64,000 nt of DNA, from the NCBI GenBank assembly GCA_047518005.1, contig JAKZRT010000011.1, forward strand, positions 1 to 64,000, given 5' to 3'. Made by a program: the position numbers and the translations under genes. The stretch comes from JAKZRT01 sp047518005. Its GTDB lineage: Bacteria > Pseudomonadota > Alphaproteobacteria > Rhodobacterales > Rhodobacteraceae. This document shows positions 41,333-48,050 of the stretch, piece after piece. How positions within the stretch are numbered: position 1 is the first letter of the stretch; each line of letters begins with the position of its first letter. The notes below the pieces were generated by a model. That model did not search any database. It saw only the letters and a list, made by a program, of their open reading frames with translations, and was not told where the DNA came from.

Positions 41333-41875
41333 TTACTTGCTCGGCCCGATCATCATGATCATCTGCCGGCCTTCCATCTTGGGCATGTTCTCGATCTTGC
41401 CAAGATCGACCACGTCGTCGGCCACCCGCTCCAAAAGTTCGCGCCCGAGGTTCAAGTGCGCCATCTCGCGTCCGCGAAACCGCAGCGTCACCTTGACCTT
41501 GTCGCCGTTTTCCAGAAACCGGAACACGTTGCGCATCTTGACGTCGTAATCGTGGGTGTCGGTGTTGGGGCGAAACTTGACCTCTTTGACCTCGATGATC
41601 TTCTGCTTCTTGCGGGCCTCGGATTCGCGTTTTTGGGTTTCGTACTTGTATTTGCCGAAATCCATGATCTTACAGACCGGCGGGTCGGCATTGGGCGAAA
41701 TTTCGACCAGGTCAAGCCCGACCTCTTCGGCCATCTCGATTCCCACTTGCGGAGTGACCACACCGGCGTTTTCGCCTTCTGCCCCGATGAGCCTGATTTC
41801 GGTTGCCCTGATCTTTTCGTTGACGCGCGGTCCGGTGTCACGGGTTGGCGGGGCGTTGTGTGGTCTGCGGGCTAT
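41333..41875 (-). CDS. infC: translation initiation factor IF-3, AUA start codon
   Basis: 180 aa when started at ATA (41875..41873). No ATG or GTG occurs in frame before the GTG at 41761, and a start there would delete the N-terminal domain core. From the ATA the protein reads IARRPHNAPPTRDTGPRVNE, then KIRATEIRLIGAEGENAGVV, the normal IF-3 N-domain. AAGGA sits 8 nt upstream. The C-domain contains VKFRPNTDTHDYDVKMRNV and VKVTLRFRGREMAH. Non-AUG infC starts are known (AUU in E. coli), where IF-3 itself discriminates against them, giving autoregulation. Confidence 0.93.
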   Translation of the reverse strand: MARRPHNAPPTRDTGPRVNEKIRATEIRLIGAEGENAGVVTPQVGIEMAEEVGLDLVEISPNADPPVCKIMDFGKYKYETQKRESEARKKQKIIEVKEVKFRPNTDTHDYDVKMRNVFRFLENGDKVKVTLRFRGREMAHLNLGRELLERVADDVVDLGKIENMPKMEGRQMIMMIGPSK

Positions 41876-41883
41876 GGTCGCTA

Positions 41884-41888
41884 TCCTT
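41884..41888 (-). promoter_or_regulatory. ribosome site that fixes the infC AUA start
   Basis: AAGGA on the minus strand, 8 nt before the ATA. There is no comparable site before the downstream in-frame GTG at 41761. This supports the rare start codon. Confidence 0.85.
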
Positions 41889-42009
41889 AAAAGGTTTCAG
41901 GTGGCGGCAAACTATATAGGCAACGCGCGGCTTTCAACCCGCCAAAAGACAATTTTGGCGGGGGTCGTGGTTTGGCAATTCGCGGTGCGTATCGGGGGGC
42001 CTGCTGCGG

Positions 42010-42822
42010 TCAGCCCACAAAGGCTTTTTCCACCACATAATGTTTGGGGTCTGAATTCGCGCCTTCCGCCAGGCCGAGGCCTTCCAGGATCGCCTTCATA
42101 TCGGTGTTCAGCCCGATTGACCCGCAGACCATGGCGCGGTCATTTTCGGCACCAAAGTCCTTGATACCCAGTTCGTCAAACAGCGACCCGCCCTGCAATT
42201 TAAGCGTAACGCGCCCCATCCTGTCGCTTTTCTGCCGGGTGGTTGTCGGTAAATATGTCAGCTTGTCGCCCACAAATTCACCGATCAGCGGGTCCGCTGC
42301 CAAACCAGCCACCAGATCGCGCGAATAGGTCAGCTCGGCGACATCGCGGCAGGTGTGGGTGACGATCACCCGGTCAAAGCGCTCGTAGGTTTCGGGGTCG
42401 CGCAAGAGCGAGGCAAAGGGCGCAAACCCGGTGCCGGTCGCGAAAAGCCAAAGCCGCTTGCCGGGCAGCAGCGCGTCGTGCACCAGCGTGCCGACCGGTT
42501 TGAGACGCAAAATCACCTGATCACCGGGTTCGATATGCTGAAGCTTTGATGTCAGCGGCCCGTCGGGCACTTTGATCGAATAGAACTCAAGCTCGTCGTC
42601 CCAACTGGGCGAAGCGATGGAATAGGCCCGCAACAGCGGCTTGCCGGTGTCGCCCAATAGCCCGATCATCACAAATTCGCCGGACCGGAACCGCAAGCTT
42701 GCGGGCCGCGTGGTGCGGAACGAAAACAATCGGTCGGTGTAATGGCGCACCTGGGTGACGGTTTGCGCGTCGGGCAGGGCGGGCTTGGCTTTTGTTTCAG
42801 GCATGGTGGTCATCTGGTTCAT
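42010..42822 (-). CDS. fpr: ferredoxin--NADP+ reductase
   Basis: 270 aa. The FAD domain has LLRAYSIASPSWDDELEFYS (about 63-82) and the NADP domain has LFATGTGFAPFASLLRDP. The C-terminus ends KHYVVEKAFVG, as in bacterial Fpr. It moves electrons between NADPH and ferredoxin or flavodoxin. It lies 60 nt downstream of the sulfate-assimilation run, so it may supply reduced ferredoxin to the sulfite reductase encoded there. Confidence 0.94.
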   Translation of the reverse strand: MNQMTTMPETKAKPALPDAQTVTQVRHYTDRLFSFRTTRPASLRFRSGEFVMIGLLGDTGKPLLRAYSIASPSWDDELEFYSIKVPDGPLTSKLQHIEPGDQVILRLKPVGTLVHDALLPGKRLWLFATGTGFAPFASLLRDPETYERFDRVIVTHTCRDVAELTYSRDLVAGLAADPLIGEFVGDKLTYLPTTTRQKSDRMGRVTLKLQGGSLFDELGIKDFGAENDRAMVCGSIGLNTDMKAILEGLGLAEGANSDPKHYVVEKAFVG

Positions 42823-42882
42823 GCGTAATCGGCGGCATTCCGCCCCTTCTAACGACTGCGTTTGTCGGTGAGAAGCCCCGGA

Positions 42883-43302
42883 TCAACCCCGAAGCCGCGA
42901 CTGATAATCATGGCCGCGCCAGTTTGCGCGGCGAAGCCATTGCTCTTCGGGTTGGCGCGCGGCAAATGCGTCGTCGATTTCGACCTCGTCAAAGCCCGCA
43001 CGACGCGCCATCGCGTACTGGTCGGCGATCACGTGACCCGTCGCGCGCAGCCGCCCTTGAAAACCCATCAACCGCAGCCTCCGCGCAATGGTCAGGCCGC
43101 GCCCATCGGCGAACGACGGAAAATCGACCCGGATCAGGTCGATCTCGTGCAGCCGCGCGACCAGCGTACCGGGGTCGGCGTCCGAGGCCAGATCCACGCC
43201 AATCGCCGACGCCCTGTCGTTGGCGGGCAGGCTGTCGGGGCGATGAAACTCGTGCGTCCAATCGTCAGCCTGAAACCCGTCATCGGTGACAAGAACGCTC
43301 AT
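42883..43302 (-). CDS. DUF934 family protein of the sulfate-assimilation operon
   Basis: 139 aa from the ATG at 43302, overlapping the cysH stop by 4 nt. It matches DUF934: PANDRASAIGVDLASDADPG, IRVDFPSFADGRGLTIARRL, GFQGRLRATGHVIADQYAMA and RRAGFDEVEID. The family occurs almost always beside cysI and cysH in alpha- and betaproteobacteria. Its job is not established. Context suggests a helper of sulfite reductase. Confidence 0.88.
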   Translation of the reverse strand: MSVLVTDDGFQADDWTHEFHRPDSLPANDRASAIGVDLASDADPGTLVARLHEIDLIRVDFPSFADGRGLTIARRLRLMGFQGRLRATGHVIADQYAMARRAGFDEVEIDDAFAARQPEEQWLRRANWRGHDYQSRLRG

Positions 43303-44051
43303 GGGTGATCTTCCTGGGGCAGGGGTCCGCGCAGCGGCCGCCCGTTGACGAAATGGATGCCGCATTCGTCTTTGTCGGTGGTGCGCCACCGTCCAGCGCG
43401 CAGATCTTCATCCGGCGCGGCCTTGGTCGTGCAGGGCGCGCAACCAATCGACGGAAATCCCTGCGTGACCAGCGGGTGTCGGGGCAATCGATTGTTGAGC
43501 ATATAATCGGCCACGTCCGCGCGTGTCCAATGGGCCAGCGGGTTGATCTTGATCCGAACCGGGCCCGCCTCAAAGAAATCCAGCGCCTCGCGCTCGCCGC
43601 CGTGAAACCGCTTGCGACCGGTGATCCAGGCGTCAAAGCCGCTCAGGACTTTCTCCAGCGGCTCGGTCTTGCGCAGGGCGCAACAGGCGCCGGTGTCGGC
43701 CAGGTGCAAAATCCCGTCAACATCGCGTTCCAGAACGGCGGCGCGCTCGGGCCGGATGATCCGCACATCGGTCAGTCCGAGCGTTTCCGAAACTTCGGCC
43801 TGATAGGTCAGCGTTTCGGGAAACAGCATCTCGGTGTCTAGAAAAAGAACCGGCGTCGTGCGATCGGCCGTCGCGACCATGTGCAAAAGCACAACCGCCT
43901 CGGCCCCGAACGAGGACACCAGCGCCACCGGTCCCAGCATCGGGTCACTCAGCGTATGCGCGACAACATCCATCGCCGAATGGTGACGAAACTGCGCATT
44001 TAATTCCGCCGCGCGAACCCCAAGCGGTAATAGTCCAGCTTCAAGCGGCAT
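43299..44051 (-). CDS. cysH: phosphoadenylyl/adenylyl-sulfate reductase
   Basis: 250 aa. SSFGAEAVVLLHMV near residue 45 is the nucleotide-binding P-loop-like start. Cysteines in CCALRKTEPL and CAPCTTK give the CC plus CxxC pattern that binds [4Fe-4S] in APS-type reductases, so the likely substrate is adenylyl sulfate rather than PAPS. Reduces activated sulfate to sulfite. Overlaps cysI by 11 nt. Confidence 0.94.
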   Translation of the reverse strand: MPLEAGLLPLGVRAAELNAQFRHHSAMDVVAHTLSDPMLGPVALVSSFGAEAVVLLHMVATADRTTPVLFLDTEMLFPETLTYQAEVSETLGLTDVRIIRPERAAVLERDVDGILHLADTGACCALRKTEPLEKVLSGFDAWITGRKRFHGGEREALDFFEAGPVRIKINPLAHWTRADVADYMLNNRLPRHPLVTQGFPSIGCAPCTTKAAPDEDLRAGRWRTTDKDECGIHFVNGRPLRGPLPQEDHP

Positions 44052-45705
44052 TGGCTTTCGCCTCCGGATAAAGGGCTGCCTTGAACGGGCTCAGGCCCAG
44101 ACGGCGATAGGTTTCAATAAATATCTCGTCCGCGTTGTCGCGCAGGTCGAGATAGGCAAAGACCAGACGCTCAACGGCGGGCACGATCTCGTCGGCCGAA
44201 AACCCCGGTCCGGCGCGTTCGCCGATGGCCGCAGTCTCGGTGCCGTCGCCGCCAAGCGTGATCTGATAGTTCTCAACCCCGGCCCGGTCCAGCCCCAGAA
44301 TGCCGATGTGCCCGACATGGTGGTGTCCGCAGGCGTTGATACAGCCCGAGATCTTAATCTTCAGCGCGCCGATGTCGTGTTCCAGCTTCAATTCGTCAAA
44401 CCGCGTCGCGATCTCTTGCGCGATCGGGATCGACCGCGCGGTCGCCAACGCGCAGTAATCCATTCCGGGGCAGGCGATGATGTCCGAGATCAACCCGACG
44501 TTCGCGGTGGCCAGTCCGGCCTTCAAAAGCTCGGCGTAAACCACCGGCAGATCAGATTTGTGGACATGCGGCAGGATCACGTTCTGTTCGTGGCTGATCC
44601 TCAGTTCGTCGTGCCCGTAGCGTTCGGCGAGACCCGCCAGCACGCGCATTTGGTCGGCCGACGCGTCGCCGGGCGTCGCGCCATGCGCTTTCAGCGACAC
44701 GGTGACAATCGCATAGCCCACGGCGCGATGCTCGGCCAGAATGGTGTCGGTCCACGACCGGAACCCGGCGCTGGCGGCGCGATTGGCCTCAAAAGTGATG
44801 GTCTGGGTGACCTTGAAGTCGGGTGCGGCGAAATCGGCCTCGAAACCCGCCAGCATGGCCTGATCGACGCCCGAATAATCGGGCCGTATCTCTTCAAAGC
44901 GCGCCTCGACCAGGTCGCGCACCGCCTCCAGCCCGTTCTCGTGCACCGTGATCTTGATGCGCGCCTTGTATTTGTTGTCGCGCCGCCCGAGCAGATTATA
45001 GACCGACACGATCGCCTCGACATAAGGCAGCAGGTCTTGGCGCGGCAGAAACTCGCGGATCACCTTGCCGATCATCGGCGTGCGTCCCAACCCGCCACCG
45101 ACGATCACCTCAAACCCCGGCTGGCCGTTACGTTCGATCATGCGCAGGCCTATGTCATGCGCCTTGGTTACCGCCCGGTCATTGGGTGACCCGGTGATGG
45201 CGATCTTGAACTTGCGCGGCAGGAACTGGAATTCCGGATGGTCGGTCGACCATTGCCGCAACAGCTCGGCCACCGGGCGCGGGTCGTCGATCTCGTCCGC
45301 CGCGGCACCTGCGAAATGGTCCGAGGTTATGTTGCGGATCGTGTTGCCGCTGGTCTGAATGGCGTGCATGCCGACATCGGCCAGTGCGGCCAGCATGTCG
45401 GGAACATCGCGCAGCTTGGGCCAGTTGTACTGGATATTCTGTCGCGTGGTGAAATGGCCGTATCCCTTGTCCCAGCGTTCGGCGATCATCGCCAGTTGCC
45501 GCATCTGGCGGCTGGAAAGCGTACCGTAGGGGATCGCCACCCTCAGCATGTAGGCGTGCAATTGCAAATAAAGCCCGTTCATCAGCCGCAGCGGCTTGAA
45601 TTCGTCCTCGGTCAGGCTGCCGTCGATGCGGCGTTCAACCTGTTCGCGAAACTGGGCCACGCGTTCGCGCACGAAGGCCGCGTCGAATTCATTGTACTTA
45701 TACAT
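44041..45705 (-). CDS. cysI: nitrite/sulfite reductase haemoprotein (sulfite reductase)
   Basis: 554 aa. Two ferredoxin-like half-domains and two sirohaem/4Fe-4S domains. Cluster cysteines are in CPGMDYCALATARSIPIA (C-x5-C) and GCINACGHHHVGHIGILG (C-x3-C). YGHFTTRQNIQYNWPKL is the usual sirohaem-binding stretch. It reduces sulfite to sulfide; nitrite reductase is the alternative, but the cysG-cysH context favours sulfite. Overlaps DUF2849 by 8 nt. Confidence 0.95.
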   Translation of the reverse strand: MYKYNEFDAAFVRERVAQFREQVERRIDGSLTEDEFKPLRLMNGLYLQLHAYMLRVAIPYGTLSSRQMRQLAMIAERWDKGYGHFTTRQNIQYNWPKLRDVPDMLAALADVGMHAIQTSGNTIRNITSDHFAGAAADEIDDPRPVAELLRQWSTDHPEFQFLPRKFKIAITGSPNDRAVTKAHDIGLRMIERNGQPGFEVIVGGGLGRTPMIGKVIREFLPRQDLLPYVEAIVSVYNLLGRRDNKYKARIKITVHENGLEAVRDLVEARFEEIRPDYSGVDQAMLAGFEADFAAPDFKVTQTITFEANRAASAGFRSWTDTILAEHRAVGYAIVTVSLKAHGATPGDASADQMRVLAGLAERYGHDELRISHEQNVILPHVHKSDLPVVYAELLKAGLATANVGLISDIIACPGMDYCALATARSIPIAQEIATRFDELKLEHDIGALKIKISGCINACGHHHVGHIGILGLDRAGVENYQITLGGDGTETAAIGERAGPGFSADEIVPAVERLVFAYLDLRDNADEIFIETYRRLGLSPFKAALYPEAKANAA

Positions 45706-46006
45706 CGCTCAACTCCACTTGCTTGCCGTGGGCGTAATTCGACGGCCCGCGACGGCGGAATTCTTCGCGGAAATGGGTGGGTTCGGGGCCGGATGCGCCG
45801 TCGGCTGCATCGGCGAGATAGGCGCCAACAGCAACGGCCGGTTCGGCCTCGGCGCGCGCAAGGCCCGCGTTTGCCGAAAGTTCATCGACAAAAAGTGCGG
45901 CACCATGCAGGTCGCGCGTCCAGGCGCCCTTGGCGTCCAGATAGATCACGTCGCCTTCCAGCAGATCGTTGGCGGTGACGACTTTCGGCGTAAAGCGGCG
46001 GGCCAT
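45698..46006 (-). CDS. DUF2849 family protein
   Basis: 102 aa. DUF2849 features are VVTANDLLEGDVIYLDAKGA near the start, followed by a middle helix and PTHFREEFRRRGPSNYAHGK at the end. It is found between cysG and cysI in alphaproteobacteria, with no known function. The start overlaps the cysG stop by 1 nt and its end overlaps cysI by 8 nt, which argues for a role in the same pathway. Confidence 0.9.
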   Translation of the reverse strand: MARRFTPKVVTANDLLEGDVIYLDAKGAWTRDLHGAALFVDELSANAGLARAEAEPAVAVGAYLADAADGASGPEPTHFREEFRRRGPSNYAHGKQVELSDV

Positions 46007-47400
46007 TACGCAAGCTCCTGTTGGTTATCTGCTTCCAGCGCCTGCACAGCGCCGCGCGGGGCCAGCCCATGAAAGATCAACGCCGGTCCGCTCAGACCGG
46101 CGCGGCTCAGCGCTGGTTCCAGCTCAGCCAGCGTGGTGGCCAGAATGCGCTGATCGGGGCGGCTGGCGTTTTCGACAATGCTCACCGGCGTCGCGGGATC
46201 AGCCCCGTGCATCAGCATGCGCCCTTGCCAGAACCGCGCCGTGCGCTTGCCCATGTAAATCGCGGCCACTTCGCCGGGGCGCGCCAGGCCGCGCCAGTCG
46301 TGTTCGGCAAAGCCGCGCATGTCGTGGCCGGTCAGCATGCGCACCGAAGAATTGCGCCCGCGCTTGGTCAGGCTTTCGCCCAGCGCCGCCGCCGCCGCCG
46401 AGGCGGCGGTTATTCCCGGCACAATCGCCCAGCTGATATCGGCGGCCTCAAGGGCCTCGATTTCTTCATCAAGGCGACCAAAGACCGTCGGATCGCCCGA
46501 CTTCAGGCGCACCACTTGGGCACCCTTGGCCGCGTGCTCGACGAGCAGGCTGTTGATCGTGGCTTGTGGGGTCGAAGCGCCAAAGCCCGCTTTGCCGACG
46601 GATATGATTTCCGCCTCGCGGCGGGCAAGCTCCAGAATTTCCGGTGCCACCAGCCGGTCGTGAATGACCACATCGGCGGCGTCGAGCGCGGCGCGGGCTT
46701 TCAGCGTCAAAAGCTCGGGGTCGCCGGGTCCGGCACCGACCAGATCAACATGGCCGGGCCGGGTCGCCGTCCGGAATTTTTCGATTAGATCGGCCAGCGC
46801 ATATTTTGCCGCCGCCGCTCCGCCCCGGGCCAGCGCCCGTGGACCGTGTTCAAAGTAAAACGCCTGCCAGAACGCCCGGCGCAGTCCGCCTCCCGGCAAA
46901 GCCTCGGCCGCACCGCGCGCCGCTTTGCCGATGCGCGCCAGCAGCCCAAGCGTGGCGGGCAGGCGGGCTTCGACGTCGCGCTTGATGGCGCGCGCCAGAA
47001 CCGGGGCAGCGCCTTCGGTGCCGATGGCCACGGTCACCGGGTCGCGGTCGACGATCGCGGGCGTGATAAAGCCACTTTGGTCGAGGTTATCGACGACATT
47101 GACCAGAACCCCGGCGGCCCGCGCAAGGGCCGCGATGCGCCTGTCCTCGGCGTCGTCCTCGGTCGCGGCATAAACCAGGGCAGCACCGCCGATATCGGCA
47201 CCGGTCAACGGGCGGCCAAAAAGGCTAATCTGGCCCGCATCGGCCAGTGCCGCGATCTCGGCGCGCGGGGTGGGTGCAAAGACATCAACGCGCGCGTTGG
47301 TTTTCGCGATCAGGCGCACCTTGGCCAACGCCGCCGCGCCGCCACCCGACAAGACGACGCGCTGGCCGTCGAGGTCTATGAAGATCGGAAAATGTCGCAT
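46006..47400 (-). CDS. cysG: sirohaem synthase CysG (SAM methyltransferase plus dehydrogenase/ferrochelatase)
   Basis: 464 aa from the ATG at 47400. The N-terminal precorrin-2 dehydrogenase/ferrochelatase domain (about 1-200) has VVLSGGGAAALAKVRLIAKT and VVDNLDQSGFITPAIVDRD. The C-terminal uroporphyrinogen-III methyltransferase domain has LVGAGPGDPELLTLKARAAL, VRLKSGDPTVFGR and VPGITAASAAAAALG. It makes the sirohaem needed by CysI. First gene of the operon, divergent from an Lrp-type regulator. Confidence 0.96.
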   Translation of the reverse strand: MRHFPIFIDLDGQRVVLSGGGAAALAKVRLIAKTNARVDVFAPTPRAEIAALADAGQISLFGRPLTGADIGGAALVYAATEDDAEDRRIAALARAAGVLVNVVDNLDQSGFITPAIVDRDPVTVAIGTEGAAPVLARAIKRDVEARLPATLGLLARIGKAARGAAEALPGGGLRRAFWQAFYFEHGPRALARGGAAAAKYALADLIEKFRTATRPGHVDLVGAGPGDPELLTLKARAALDAADVVIHDRLVAPEILELARREAEIISVGKAGFGASTPQATINSLLVEHAAKGAQVVRLKSGDPTVFGRLDEEIEALEAADISWAIVPGITAASAAAAALGESLTKRGRNSSVRMLTGHDMRGFAEHDWRGLARPGEVAAIYMGKRTARFWQGRMLMHGADPATPVSIVENASRPDQRILATTLAELEPALSRAGLSGPALIFHGLAPRGAVQALEADNQQELA

Positions 47401-47474
47401 GTCATTCGAGTCCTTGAACCTGATACAATATATAGAATAAAGTTCCAAATAACTGCTATACTTCACGACAAATA

Positions 47475-47488
47475 AGAACGTATGTTCT
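47475..47488. promoter_or_regulatory. candidate operator between cysG and the Lrp-type regulator
   Basis: AGAAC-GTAT-GTTCT, a perfect 5-bp inverted repeat, in the A+T-rich 138-nt divergent region. An A+T run (ATACAATATATAGAATA, about 47421-47437) lies closer to cysG and may be its promoter core. Lrp/AsnC proteins bind A+T-rich inverted repeats of about this size. Confidence 0.45.
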
Positions 47489-47538
47489 AAACACCCGAGA
47501 AAACGGAACGAAACAACGTGGAAATCAGAGGTTAAGGA

Positions 47539-48000
47539 ATGTCGATCCGTATTGATGACATAGACCGGAAAATTCTTTCGGAATTACAGGCTGACGCGGC
47601 CCGTTCGCTGGATGAGATCGCCAAACGCGTGGGGTCGTCGAAAACCCCGGTCTGGAACCGCATCCGCAAATTGCGCGAGGCCGGCGTGATCCGGCAGAAT
47701 ACGGTGCTGCTGGACGCCGATATGCTTGGGCTCGAGGCCTGCTTTTTCGTGCTGATCCGCACATCAGAACACGAAAAGGACTGGCAGGACAGGTTTCTTG
47801 ACGCCCTGAATTCACGTCCCGAAGTCATGGAGGCACACCGTTTGGCGGGCGATATCGATTACATTCTCAAGGTCCGGGTCGCCAATGCGCGCGCCTATGA
47901 CACATTCTACCAGGCGCTGATATCCGAAGTGCGGATTTATAACGTCACCGCGCTGTTATCGATGGAAGAGATCAAGTCGACGACAATGTTACCGCTTTGA
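47539..48000 (+). CDS. Lrp/AsnC family transcriptional regulator
   Basis: 153 aa. The helix-turn-helix (about 5-60, DIDRKILSELQADAARSLDE, then VGSSKTPVWNRIRKLREAG) is followed by the RAM ligand domain (HEKDWQDRFLDALNSRPEVM, GDIDYILKVRVANARAYDTF). It faces cysG across a short A+T-rich region. The likely role is control of the sulfate-assimilation/sirohaem operon by an amino acid such as cysteine. The ligand is inferred, not visible. Confidence 0.92.
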   Translation: MSIRIDDIDRKILSELQADAARSLDEIAKRVGSSKTPVWNRIRKLREAGVIRQNTVLLDADMLGLEACFFVLIRTSEHEKDWQDRFLDALNSRPEVMEAHRLAGDIDYILKVRVANARAYDTFYQALISEVRIYNVTALLSMEEIKSTTMLPL

Positions 48001-48050
48001 CCCTCCTCGCCGTGCTCTGCGCTGCGTCGCCTGAAACCAGGGCCGAATGC

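Noticed and set aside
41333..41761. infC as a 5'-truncated pseudogene
   Set aside because: The missing N-domain is present upstream in the same frame with a ribosome site; only the start codon is unusual.
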